Source of the DNA: JBAZLV01 sp964586075
GTDB taxonomy: Bacteria > Nitrospirota > UBA9217
Direction: 5' to 3'
DNA length: 64,000 nucleotides
Assembly (NCBI GenBank): GCA_964586075.1
Contig: CAZPGZ010000004.1
Coordinates: 86,357 to 150,356 of the forward strand
Shown: piece by piece, positions 34,310-42,900 of the stretch
Layout: every line of letters starts with the position of its first letter
How positions within the stretch are numbered: position 1 is the first letter of the stretch
The notes under the pieces: generated by a model
The model's database searches: none
What the model was told of the DNA's origin: nothing
What the model saw: only the letters and a program-made list of their open reading frames with translations
Translations under genes and position numbers: made by a program

Positions 34310-34482
34310 AAAAATGGAAAATTCCGGCTTCAAACTGCTGCTGGCATCTGCCGTCTGACAAACTCAGCTGGCGTCAGATTTTCAAGTGAACTGTGTGGAC
34401 GAAACTTGTTGTAGTCCAAACGCCACTGTTCAATTTTTTCACAAGCGTCTTCGAGAGACAAAAACCAATTTACGTTCAAGCA
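34282..34482 (-). mobile_element. IS3-family element remnant
   Basis: A remnant of an insertion sequence: one terminal end (34282-34309) and, reading on the minus strand from about 34482 to the TGA at 34330, the last 50 or so residues of an IS3-family transposase. The readable segment CLNVNWFLSLEDACEKIEQW, followed by RLDYNKFRPHSSLENLTPAEF, is the C-terminus of the rve/DDE integrase core with the final Glu region. The rest of the element is missing; sequence changes abruptly to GC-rich aspartase-like DNA at about 34480. Confidence 0.85.
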
Positions 34483-34989
34483 TTCGCCTCCGGCTCCTGT
34501 GAGATTGTGCTTCCCGGTCTGTAGCCGGTATCCTCGATCATGCCCGGCAAGGTCAACCCCGTCATTCCCGAAGTAACCTCCTCCATCACCTACGTCCTGG
34601 TCGGCTATGACGCGACCATTACCATGTCCGCGGAACTCAGCAGCCTGGAATTGAATCCCGTGGAGGCGATCATTGTCTACGACCTCTTAAGCGGCGTTGA
34701 TCTCCTTGACAAGATGGCCGCCGTGTTCGCACAGAAGTGCGTCGTGGGGATCAAGGCGAACAAGGAGCGCTGCGCGGCAATGGTGAAGAGCAGCATCGGT
34801 CTCGTCACGGCCCTGAACCCGGTCCTGGGCTACGAGAAATCCGCGGCGATTGCGAAGGCGTCCCTTCACACTGGCCGCCCGGTCTACGACCTGGTCCTTG
34901 AGAAGGGCTGGCTGCCGAAGGAGAAACTTGATGATATGCAGAAGCCGGAGAACATGACCCAGCCGCGCGAATGGCCTGCGCTGAAGTAA
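34480..34989 (+). pseudogene. aspA: Aspartate ammonia-lyase remnant (C-terminal part)
   Basis: The last third of an aspartase/fumarase-superfamily gene. SSIMPGKVNPVIPEV is the superfamily signature, and the downstream part ending PENMTQPREW fits AspA rather than fumarase. In the same frame upstream, 34480-34539 reads SGSCEIVLPGL, a stop (TAG at 34522), then PVSSIM: homology continues through the stop, so a codon that was probably CAG is now nonsense. The 5' two-thirds and the promoter are gone, cut at the IS3 remnant. The fragment is GC rich like the island that follows. Confidence 0.85.
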
Positions 34990-35304
34990 ACGCGCTCGAA
35001 TGCGCTTCCCAGAAGCAAGGTCACGCTTCACGGCTTTTGCCGCGCGGGAGGAGGCTGGGATCGAAGCCGCTCCCGCGCGGCCCTGTAGCCCCTTAACGGG
35101 ACGGCGCCGGATGTCATGAGGGCTGCAAGGCGACCGCGGACGCACGTTCCCGTCCAACCCCCAGGTTCATGGACGTTGACCTTCAGCGGGGTGAGAGCGG
35201 TTCGGCCCCGCATGGCACGCGTAAGCGATATTGTTGTCAATTCGTCCGGGGATCCGGCTTGTATGAGTCTATCCAAGTCGCGGTAATTGCGTACGGGCGA
35301 TGGG
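34990..35304. other. GC-rich non-coding stretch after the aspA remnant
   Basis: No gene is supported here, although GC-rich sequence leaves several open frames. The only structure is the inverted repeat CCGCGCGGGAG / CTCCCGCGCGG at 35040-35050 and 35070-35080, with an inner GGCT/AGCC stem. It forms a strong hairpin without a T tract and may be the former transcription end of aspA. Confidence 0.5.
35040..35080. repeat. 11-bp inverted repeat (hairpin)
   Basis: Perfect 11-bp arms, CCGCGCGGGAG and CTCCCGCGCGG, 19 nt apart, lying 51 nt after the aspA remnant. Probably a terminator-like hairpin brought in with the GC-rich segment. Confidence 0.7.
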
Positions 35305-35334
35305 TTGACGGGTTCCTTGACTTTATGATATACT
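35305..35334 (+). promoter_or_regulatory. Sigma-70 promoter of the efflux island
   Basis: TTGACG (35305-35310) and TATACT (35329-35334) are 18 nt apart. The local sequence is more AT rich than its surroundings. It would transcribe the lipoprotein gene and perhaps the RND genes. No regulator gene is in the island. Confidence 0.6.
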
Positions 35335-35448
35335 TAAAAAGTTCTTTGGTATGTTTCGGGCAATCTGAAACGCCGTCTTTCGCCAACACCGTATCCGGCA
35401 CTATTCCACCGCACGTCAGAATTCATGAACAAGAGAGGGGACATTGTT

Positions 35449-36147
35449 ATGCGAATGCGCATCGTCCTAGTATTGGCAATCCTTGTCTTAACATCCTGCC
35501 ATGCGACGCAGCAGCCGAAGACCGTGGCGACGAGTGGATACCTGGGAGACTACTCGATGATGCGCGAGGGCAAAAAGGGCCAGGCCATGCTGGTCTACGT
35601 CAATCCCGAAACCAAGTGGGTGTCTTACAATAAGATCATGCTTGATCCCGTCACGGTCTGGCACGATTCGCGGAAAGATCAGGTTCGCGTGAGCCCGGCG
35701 GACCTCCAGCGGCTGGCGGATTACTTCTATTCCATCCTGTACCAGGAGCTAGCGAAGGATTACACCATGGTCAGGCAGCCGGAATCAGGTGCAATGCGCA
35801 TGACGGTCGCGCTGGTCCATGCCGAAAAGTCCATGCCATTCCTCAGCGTCATTTCCGACATACCGGGTCCGTACAACTTCCTCGCCCTCGCCTCGACGGT
35901 GAAGAGTCTCACGACGGGGAAGCCGTTGTTTGTCGGCGAGGCCGGCGTGGAGGGAAAGATAACGGACTCCATGACCGGGGAGCTGCTGGGCGCGGCTGTA
36001 GACCGCCGGGTCGGCGGCAAGCTGATCACGGCAGACAAGATATATACCTGGGGCGACGCGGAGCTTTCCTTGAAGTACTGGTCGGAGCGAATCCGGTACA
36101 AGCTCTGCCTGGCGCGCACGGCGCAGAACTGCCAGTCGCCCGATTAA
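35449..36147 (+). CDS. DUF3313-like lipoprotein
   Basis: A 232-residue lipoprotein with signal RIVLVLAILVLTSC (lipobox LTSC). The mature part, with SGYLGDYSMMREG, YVNPETKW, and later VDRRVGGK, resembles the DUF3313 family, lipoproteins often found beside RND pumps. The ATG at 35449 with GAGAGGGG 8 nt upstream is chosen; an ATG at 35425 has no such site. GC content and codon use match the pump genes. The function of the family is unknown. Confidence 0.72.
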   Translation: MRMRIVLVLAILVLTSCHATQQPKTVATSGYLGDYSMMREGKKGQAMLVYVNPETKWVSYNKIMLDPVTVWHDSRKDQVRVSPADLQRLADYFYSILYQELAKDYTMVRQPESGAMRMTVALVHAEKSMPFLSVISDIPGPYNFLALASTVKSLTTGKPLFVGEAGVEGKITDSMTGELLGAAVDRRVGGKLITADKIYTWGDAELSLKYWSERIRYKLCLARTAQNCQSPD

Positions 36148-36301
36148 GCGTGATGCTCCGGGGTTTGCCGCGGACCGGTTGCGGCGCCTCCTCCTTATTG
36201 ACGCGGTGTTTGCCCGCGAGGGAAATGCCGCGTGCGCCGGGTGCCCCGTTTCCGGAGTTTGCGGGATGGGCGCTCAATAATAAACCAGGCTTCGACGCGC
36301 T

Positions 36302-37657
36302 ATGAGCGCCTGTTCAAGCGGCGGAAACTCGTCCGGCAAGCTAGGCGTTTGCGGTCGCGAACTAAGGAAGGATCCCACCATTGCCGCGATTCAAGACCAT
36401 GCTCTCTCGATAAGCGAGGGCGGAAAGAGGGATCATATCAAAAAGATCCTGCGTTTCCGGACATCCGGACTGTATATCGCGAGCCTCATCATCATTGCTC
36501 TTTGCCCGGCGTCGTGCAAACAGAATCAGATGTCGCCGGCGCCGTCCCATCCGTCTGTTACCGTCGTGGAGGTGGCGCCAAAAGACGTGCCCGTCGCCAT
36601 GGAGCGGAATGCGCAGCTGCAGAGCTCCCACCTTGTGAACATCCATGCCAGGGTGAGCGGGTTCCTCGACAAGCGTCTCTACACCGAGGGCACGGTCGTA
36701 AAAGCGGGGCAGGTGCTCTTCCAGATGGATGCCAAACCCTTCCAGGTTCAGCTGGACCAGGCAAAGGCGGCCCTCGCCCAGCATGAAGCGACGCTCGAGA
36801 CGGCGCGCCAGAACCTTGCCAGGGTCAAGCCGCTGGCAGAGGTGAAAGCGGTATCTCAGAAGGACCTGGACAACGCCAACGGCCAGTTCAATTCGGCCGC
36901 GTCCGTAGTCGAGCAGGCGAAGGCGCAGGTCGAATCGGCGAAATTAAACCTGTCCTACACGACAATCGCCTCGCCGATAGACGGCGTCAGCAGCGCGGCC
37001 CTGCAGACGGAGGGCACGTACATCAACATGGAAAACAGCCAGCTCACGACCGTGGCGGTGCTTTCTCCAATATGGGTGAACTTTAGCTTCTCCGAGAACG
37101 AGATGCAGAAATACCGCAACGACATTTCGCGCGGCCTTCTCCAGGTTCCCAAAAATGGAAACTACGAAGTTGAGATTATGCTGGTTGACGGATCGGTTTT
37201 CCCGTACACCGGCCGGATCACGTTCGCGGAGCCGTCGTACAACGCGCAGACGGGGACGTTCATGGTCCGCGCGACCGTGAACAATCCGAAGGGTCTGCTG
37301 CGTCCCAACCAGTACGTCGGCGCGCGCCTCAAAGGCGCGGTCAGGCCGAACGCGATTCTGCTGCCCCAGCGGGCGGTCCTGCAGGGAGCGAAGAGCCACT
37401 TCGTCTGGGTGATCGACAAGGAGAACAAGGCTGAACAGCGTCCCGTGACTGTCGGGGACTGGTACGGCGACGATTGGTTCATACTTGAAGGGCTGAAAGC
37501 AGGCGACCGAGTGGTTGTCGACGGCAGCATGGCGATCCGGTCCGGCATGCCCGTGGACGCGAAGCCCTACGAGAGCAAGGCAGCGTCATCCTCATCTCGC
37601 GGCGCACCAGAGGCGGGCGCGGCGGACAAGAACATCAAACAAGGCGGAACTAAATAG
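36302..37657 (+). CDS. RND efflux periplasmic adaptor (AcrA/MexA family)
   Basis: A membrane-fusion protein linking the RND pump to the outer-membrane channel. Lipobox PASC follows a hydrophobic segment GLYIASLIIIALC. The order is beta-barrel start (SVTVVEVAPKDVPVAMER), lipoyl half (IHARVSGFLDKRLYTEGT), alpha-hairpin (coiled coil, QLDQAKAALAQHEATLETAR), second lipoyl half (LSYTTIASPIDGV) and barrel. The mapped start at 36302 leaves about 50 residues before the signal, which is too long; the true start is probably nearer 36440 with a non-ATG codon. It precedes the pump gene by 12 nt. Confidence 0.88.
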   Translation: MSACSSGGNSSGKLGVCGRELRKDPTIAAIQDHALSISEGGKRDHIKKILRFRTSGLYIASLIIIALCPASCKQNQMSPAPSHPSVTVVEVAPKDVPVAMERNAQLQSSHLVNIHARVSGFLDKRLYTEGTVVKAGQVLFQMDAKPFQVQLDQAKAALAQHEATLETARQNLARVKPLAEVKAVSQKDLDNANGQFNSAASVVEQAKAQVESAKLNLSYTTIASPIDGVSSAALQTEGTYINMENSQLTTVAVLSPIWVNFSFSENEMQKYRNDISRGLLQVPKNGNYEVEIMLVDGSVFPYTGRITFAEPSYNAQTGTFMVRATVNNPKGLLRPNQYVGARLKGAVRPNAILLPQRAVLQGAKSHFVWVIDKENKAEQRPVTVGDWYGDDWFILEGLKAGDRVVVDGSMAIRSGMPVDAKPYESKAASSSSRGAPEAGAADKNIKQGGTK

Positions 37658-37669
37658 GGGCAGGGACCG

Positions 37670-40600
37670 ATGTTCTCAAGATTCTTCATCGAGAGGCCGA
37701 TTTTCGCGTGGGTTATCTCTATCATCATCTGTCTGGCGGGCCTCGTGTCGATGACGGTCCTTCCCATCGAGCAGTATCCCACCATCACCCCCGTGCAGAT
37801 CACGGTTTCAGCCACGTATCCTGGCGCCGACTCGCAGACGCTCGCCAACTCCGTGGCCTCGCCGATCGAGGCGCAGATCAATGGCGTCGACAACATGATC
37901 TATATGTCGTCGACGAGCTCCTCGAACGGGCAGCTGACCCTCACGGTGTACTTCACGCTCAACACCGACCCCGACATTGCGCAGGTGCAGGTGCAGAACC
38001 GCGTGAACCTCGCCCTTCCCCAGCTGCCGCAGGCGGTGACCCAGCAGGGCGTGTCTGTGCAGAAGAAGGCCTCGTCGATCATGATGCTGATCGCGGTCCT
38101 TGCAAAGGACGGCCGCTACAGCGGCGATTACATCGCCAACTACGCCAACGTGTACGTCCTCGACGCGCTCAAGCGCGTTCCCGGCGCGGGGCAGGCGCAG
38201 ATCATGGGTGTTCCGGACCAGGCGATGCGCATCTGGATGAATCCGGACCGGATGGCGTCGCTCGGGATCACGACGAGCGACATCCAGCAGGCGGTCGCGA
38301 GCCAGAACGCCCTGTACGGCGCGGGCCAGATCGGCCAGCAGCCCACAGCGGACATCGTGCAGCAGACCTTTCCCGTCGTCACCCAGAGCCCCTTCAGCGA
38401 CCCCGCGCAGTATGAGAACATCATCCTGCGGGCGAGCCAGGACGTCAACGCGATCGTGCGACTGAAGGACGTGGCGCGCGCCGAGATCGGTCTCAGGCAG
38501 TACATCGCCGACAGCAAGCTGAACGGCACGCCGGCGACGTTGATCGCCATCTATCAGCAGCCCGGCGCGAACGGGCTCGGGGTGTCGAAAGCGGTCCGCA
38601 AAGCCCTTGACGACATGAAGCAGCGGCTGCCGGACGGCATCGATTTCGTGGTCGCCCTCGACACGACCGACTTTGTCCGCCTCTCCATTGACGAGGTCAA
38701 GAAGACCCTTCTGGAAGCGATCGTGCTGGTCGTGGCGGTGGTGTATCTCTTCCTGCAGAGCTTTCGAACGACCGTCATCTGCGTTGTCGCGATCGTCGTC
38801 GCGCTCGTCAGCACGTTTTCCGGCATGTTCGCGCTCGGGTTTTCCATCAATCTGCTCACCCTGTTCGGCCTCGTGCTCGCGATAGGCATGGTGGTGGATG
38901 ACGCCATTGTCGTCGTTGAGAACGTCGAGCGCAACATGAAAATGCACCATCTCTCTCCCCGCGACGCGACGATCAAGGCCATGGGCGAGATATCAAGTTC
39001 GCTGGTGGCGGTGGTGCTGGTCATGGCGTCCGTGTTCATCCCGGCGGCGTTTCTGCCCGGGACGACCGGGCAGCTCTACAAGCAGTTTGCGATCACGATC
39101 GTCATTTCCGTGGCGGTTTCCGGCTTCGTGGCCCTGACGCTCACGCCAGCCATGTGCAGCACGCTGCTTAGGCACGCAGAGACGCCGCAGCGCGGCTTCT
39201 TCGCCTGGTTCAACCGGGGAGTCGACGCCATCACCCGGGCGTTCGGTCATGCCGTGATGTACGTCATCGAACACATGAAGGCCGCTTTCGCGATCCTTGT
39301 TCTGCTGATAGCGACCATCGTGCTCCTCTTCAAAATCCTGCCGACAAGCTTCGTGCCCAACGAGGACCAGGGCTATGTCATGTCCGCGGTCATCATGCCC
39401 GACGCGGCAAGCCTGAGCCGCACCGAGTCCGTCTCGGAGCGCGTGGACGACATCTTCAGGAAAATACCGGGCGTTGACACCAGCACGCAGATCGCGGGCT
39501 ACAGCCTGATTGACAACGGCTTCAAGACCAACACAGGAACTTTTTTTGTGACGCTCAAGCCTTTTGATGAGCGGTATGGCTCAATCAGGAAAGCGCGCGA
39601 CGAAAATGCCCGCGCGGTGCTGGTCCGGCTGTACCGGGAAGCTAGGAGCACCATCCCTGAAGGGCTTGTCATCCCGATAGCGCCGCCGTCAATCCCTGGC
39701 ATCGGAACGATGGGCGGTTTCGAGTTCTGGATCCAGGATACCACCTCGGGGGAACCCGCCAAGCTGGAGGCGGTCACGAGGGAATTCTTAGCCGGGGCCG
39801 CGAAGCGGCCTGAATTGACCTCGCTGAACACCTCGTTCCGCGCGAGCACGCAGCAGTTGAGCGCCGATGTCAACCGCGAAAAGGCCAATTTGCTGTCGGT
39901 GCCGGTTCAGGACGTCTACAGCGCCATCCAAGCGCAGTTTGGGTCGCTGACGGCCAGCCAGTTCAACCAGTTCAGCCGGGTCTGGTGGGTCATTCTCCAG
40001 TCCGAGCCGAAATACCGTCAAAAGCCGGAGGACCTCACCCGCCTGTACACGCGCTCGAACCTGAACAAGATGGTGCCGCTCTCCGCCGTTGTGACGACCA
40101 GGTGGGTCACCGGTCCGGACCTGCTCCCGCATTTCAACGGCATTCCCGCCGCGAAGGTGACCGGCAGCGCGGCAACGGGGTACAGTTCGGGGCAGGCTAT
40201 CGCCGCGATGGAGGATGTCGCGCAGGAGATTCTGCCGCAGGGCTACACCTTCGCGTGGTCAGGCCTCGCATTCGAGGAGAAAAAATCGGGCGGCACCTCT
40301 TCGCTCGCGTTTGTTTTCGGCCTCATCATCGTGTTCCTCGTCCTCGCGGCCCAGTACGAATCGTGGACGTTGCCGGGCTCCGTGATGATGGCGGTGCCGT
40401 TTGGCGTTCTGGGCGCCTTGGCGGTGAATTGGCTCCGCGGCCTCGAAAACGACGTCTATTTCCAGATCGGGCTCCTGGTCCTGATCGGCTTGGGGGCCAA
40501 GAACGCGATCCTGAGGGTGTCGTTCGCGGTTGAATTGCGCCAGCAGGGAAAGTCGATCATTGACGCCACGATCGAGGCGGGAGAGCAGCGTCTGCGGCCC

Positions 40601-40846
40601 ATCATCATGACCTCGCTCGCGTTCGCCTTCGGGGTGTTGCCGCTGGCGATAGCCATGGGGGCGGGGGCAAACGCCCGCCACTCGATCGGCACCGGCATCA
40701 TAGGCGGCATGATCGGCGAGACCACGCTCGCCATGCTCTACGTGCCGCTGATATTCTATGTCTTTGACAGAATTGGCGAGCGATCGAAAGCGAAGCGCGA
40801 CGCCGCGGGGCTGGGGCAGCATCCGCGCCTGAATCGAGACGCGTGA
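37670..40846 (+). CDS. RND efflux inner-membrane transporter (AcrB/MexB, HAE1 family)
   Basis: A 1058-residue proton-driven multidrug pump with 12 predicted helices and two large periplasmic loops. The start FSRFFIERPIFAWVISI is canonical. The proton-relay pair Asp-Asp is in GMVVDDAIVVVENVE, and the Lys of helix 10 in GLGAKNAILRVSFA, so the pump should work. The loop sequence QQPGANGLGVSKAVRKAL is normal for HAE1. It lies between adaptor and outer-membrane genes in one operon. It is strongly GC rich (39 of 60 bases at 38221-38280 are G or C, against 25 of 60 at 53401-53460). Confidence 0.93.
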   Translation: MFSRFFIERPIFAWVISIIICLAGLVSMTVLPIEQYPTITPVQITVSATYPGADSQTLANSVASPIEAQINGVDNMIYMSSTSSSNGQLTLTVYFTLNTDPDIAQVQVQNRVNLALPQLPQAVTQQGVSVQKKASSIMMLIAVLAKDGRYSGDYIANYANVYVLDALKRVPGAGQAQIMGVPDQAMRIWMNPDRMASLGITTSDIQQAVASQNALYGAGQIGQQPTADIVQQTFPVVTQSPFSDPAQYENIILRASQDVNAIVRLKDVARAEIGLRQYIADSKLNGTPATLIAIYQQPGANGLGVSKAVRKALDDMKQRLPDGIDFVVALDTTDFVRLSIDEVKKTLLEAIVLVVAVVYLFLQSFRTTVICVVAIVVALVSTFSGMFALGFSINLLTLFGLVLAIGMVVDDAIVVVENVERNMKMHHLSPRDATIKAMGEISSSLVAVVLVMASVFIPAAFLPGTTGQLYKQFAITIVISVAVSGFVALTLTPAMCSTLLRHAETPQRGFFAWFNRGVDAITRAFGHAVMYVIEHMKAAFAILVLLIATIVLLFKILPTSFVPNEDQGYVMSAVIMPDAASLSRTESVSERVDDIFRKIPGVDTSTQIAGYSLIDNGFKTNTGTFFVTLKPFDERYGSIRKARDENARAVLVRLYREARSTIPEGLVIPIAPPSIPGIGTMGGFEFWIQDTTSGEPAKLEAVTREFLAGAAKRPELTSLNTSFRASTQQLSADVNREKANLLSVPVQDVYSAIQAQFGSLTASQFNQFSRVWWVILQSEPKYRQKPEDLTRLYTRSNLNKMVPLSAVVTTRWVTGPDLLPHFNGIPAAKVTGSAATGYSSGQAIAAMEDVAQEILPQGYTFAWSGLAFEEKKSGGTSSLAFVFGLIIVFLVLAAQYESWTLPGSVMMAVPFGVLGALAVNWLRGLENDVYFQIGLLVLIGLGAKNAILRVSFAVELRQQGKSIIDATIEAGEQRLRPIIMTSLAFAFGVLPLAIAMGAGANARHSIGTGIIGGMIGETTLAMLYVPLIFYVFDRIGERSKAKRDAAGLGQHPRLNRDA

Positions 40847-40979
40847 GAGACTGAAATGCGGCGCGTTACGCGCCTATCCGGCGGCATTACTCTCCGGTTG
40901 CCGGGGCTCCGCGGGATGCCGGCTGTCTTTGCGCCATAAAAACATGCGGGGAGTTGAGGGGAAAGGATACGTATCGACA

Positions 40980-42470
40980 ATGAGACCAATCATCATAATG
41001 ACGGTCTTGATCCTGCTCGCGGGATGTGCTATCGGCCCCGATTACCGAAAGCCTGAGATCCCGTCTCCCCCCTCGTGGATGGTGGACGTCCAGAAGGCGA
41101 AGGACACGGCAAACACGGCCTGGTGGGACCAGTTTAACGATCCCGTCCTGAGCGAGTTGATCGCCGTCGCGCTCAGGGACAACAGCGACCTGCGGGTCGC
41201 CACGGCGCGGGTCGATGAATATTACGGAAGGTACGGCGTGACGCGCGCCGACCTCTTTCCCCAGGCTGGTTATGGCGGGGGCGCAAGCAGGTCGGAGGCG
41301 ACGCAGCGGGGCCCGACCCCGGTCCCATCGGGGATAAGCCCCTTCTACAATTTGTACCAGGCCCAGTTGAGCGTGAGCTGGGAGATCGACCTGTGGGGCA
41401 AGCTGCGGCGCGCCACCGAGGCGGCGCGCGCCGACCTGATGGCAACCGAGGAAGCGCGGAGCGGAGTCATCCTGTCGCTCGTGACCTCCGTGGCGACGGC
41501 ATACGTCGACCTCCGGTCGCTTGACCGGCAGCTTGAGATTGCGAAGGATACCGCGCGGAGCCGCGAGGAGTCCATGAACATCTTCGAGCAGCGTTTCAAA
41601 CACGGGATTATTTCGGAGATGGAACTGAACCAGGCCCGGTCGGAATACTACGACGCGCTGTCCAGGATCCCCGCGCTGGAAAAGGAAATCCGTCAGCAGG
41701 AAGACATGACCAGCTTGCTTTTGGGCAGGAACCCCGGTGCGATACCGAGGGGCAAAACATTGTACGAGATAAGCCTGCCGGCGGTTCCTGCGGGTCTGCC
41801 TTCAGATCTTCTGGCAAGCCGCCCTGACATTCGGCAGGCGGAACAGCAGCTCATCTCGGCGAATGCCAATATTGGCGTGGCGAAAGCGCAGTACTTCCCG
41901 TCAATCTCCCTTACCGGGCTCTTCGGGTGGACGAGCACAGACTTTCATCGTCTTTTTAACGGCCCGGCAAGGGCGTGGAGCTACGCGGGGACGCTGTCAG
42001 GCCCCATTTTTACGGCCAGCAAGATCAGCGGTCAGGTTAGGGCGGCCAAGGCCTTGCAGCAGGAGGCGCTGTTCGGGTACCAGAAGGCCATTCAGAACGG
42101 GTTCCGGGAATTCGAAGACGCCCTTATCGACCAAGACCGCACCCGCCAGCAGCTCGACGCCTTGTCAAAGCGTGTCGAATCGCTCGCTTCCTATTCCCGC
42201 TTGGCGCGTCTGCGCTATGAGAACGGCTACTCGAGCTACATCGAGGTGCTCGACGCCGAGCGCAGCTTCTTCAACGCTCAAATGTCCCATGCCCAAACAC
42301 ATGACCAGCTTCTCCACGCCCTGGTAAATCTCTACAAGGCGATGGGGGGAGGATGGGTGGTGGTGGCTGATAAGCTGGCGGCCTCAGAGGCGAACGCGCC
42401 AGAGTCGGCTGCCGCGACGCCCGTGAAAGAACCGGGGCCGGACGGCACACAAAAACCCGCCGAAAAATAG
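40980..42470 (+). CDS. RND outer-membrane efflux lipoprotein (OprM/NodT family)
   Basis: A 496-residue TolC-like channel. Lipobox LLAGC is followed by the family start AIGPDYRKPEIPSP. Two OEP repeats follow, with SVSWEIDLWGKLRRATEAAR and LLASRPDIRQAEQQL as signature segments. The ATG at 40980 begins the signal peptide; an in-frame ATG at 40929 would add 17 polar residues. It sits 133 nt after the pump gene, so a small gap breaks an otherwise tight operon. Confidence 0.9.
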   Translation: MRPIIIMTVLILLAGCAIGPDYRKPEIPSPPSWMVDVQKAKDTANTAWWDQFNDPVLSELIAVALRDNSDLRVATARVDEYYGRYGVTRADLFPQAGYGGGASRSEATQRGPTPVPSGISPFYNLYQAQLSVSWEIDLWGKLRRATEAARADLMATEEARSGVILSLVTSVATAYVDLRSLDRQLEIAKDTARSREESMNIFEQRFKHGIISEMELNQARSEYYDALSRIPALEKEIRQQEDMTSLLLGRNPGAIPRGKTLYEISLPAVPAGLPSDLLASRPDIRQAEQQLISANANIGVAKAQYFPSISLTGLFGWTSTDFHRLFNGPARAWSYAGTLSGPIFTASKISGQVRAAKALQQEALFGYQKAIQNGFREFEDALIDQDRTRQQLDALSKRVESLASYSRLARLRYENGYSSYIEVLDAERSFFNAQMSHAQTHDQLLHALVNLYKAMGGGWVVVADKLAASEANAPESAAATPVKEPGPDGTQKPAEK

Positions 42471-42553
42471 CGGGAAAAACCGCAAACGGATTTCAAAAGC
42501 CCGATGGCGCTATCCGCCGCGCCCTTCACCGGTGTTCTTTACGCAAGGTCTTT

Positions 42554-42581
42554 TGAGGGTTCCCCAAAAACTGATCTAGTC
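42554..42581 (+). repeat. 28-bp IS3-type end, right copy
   Basis: The second copy of the 28-bp end at 34282, same direction, 27 of 28 identical. No transposase sequence follows it; on its right side is an IS110-type fragment. The two copies bracket the GC-rich segment of about 8.2 kb. Confidence 0.85.
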
Positions 42582-42666
42582 GACGAGTGCACAATACATG
42601 TCCCTCTTCATTAACGGCGGTAACAACACTGTATTTTTTGTGATAGTCTATTCCAACGTAATTCAT
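42582..42666 (-). pseudogene. IS110-family transposase fragment (N-terminus)
   Basis: On the minus strand from the ATG at 42666 the frame reads NYVGIDYHKKYSVVTAVNEE and on to CTRRLD, the N-terminal DEDD domain of an IS110-family transposase with its first catalytic Asp. After about 29 codons it runs into the 28-bp IS3-type end, so the rest of the gene is missing. AAGGAGGG precedes the ATG. The gene was cut when the IS3-type end arrived, or by recombination between IS copies. Confidence 0.8.
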
Positions 42667-42814
42667 AAGGGGCCCTCCTTCCAGGTTTAATGTGGCTTCG
42701 CTAACCAACATTGTACCTGGTTAGGCTGCTCCTTTTTTCACATGTTACCTTGTTTATTTTATAAATTGAAATTCAATTGTTTGTTTGTCCATAAAAAAAT
42801 ACTTTTTTCCTACC

Positions 42815-42843
42815 TTGACAAGCTCCATATCCCATTCTACACT
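42815..42843 (+). promoter_or_regulatory. Sigma-70 promoter of the LuxR-type regulator
   Basis: TTGACA (42815-42820) and TACACT (42838-42843) are 17 nt apart. The leader of about 50 nt ends in the unusually G-rich ribosome-binding site GGGGGGTGGG just before the ATG. Confidence 0.7.
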
Positions 42844-42900
42844 AATATACAGAATACTTTTTTGCTGACATACTTAAAACTAATGCTGGGGGGTGGGTCA

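Noticed and set aside
35169..35633. A 154-codon plus-strand frame before and across the DUF3313-like lipoprotein.
   Set aside because: It runs through the promoter and overlaps the start of the lipoprotein gene in another frame; no start site and no recognisable protein.
36302..36440. The first 50 codons of the RND adaptor frame as real protein.
   Set aside because: The signal peptide and lipobox begin after them, so they cannot precede a working lipoprotein signal; I kept the mapped start only because no clear replacement codon with a ribosome-binding site could be chosen.
37808..38950. A 380-codon open frame on the minus strand across the RND pump gene, with similar ones at 40887-41603 and 40259-40822.
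   Set aside because: They are shadows of GC-rich coding sequence: composition is biased to Arg, His and Asp, they have no ribosome-binding site and no family resemblance, and the plus-strand pump is unmistakable.
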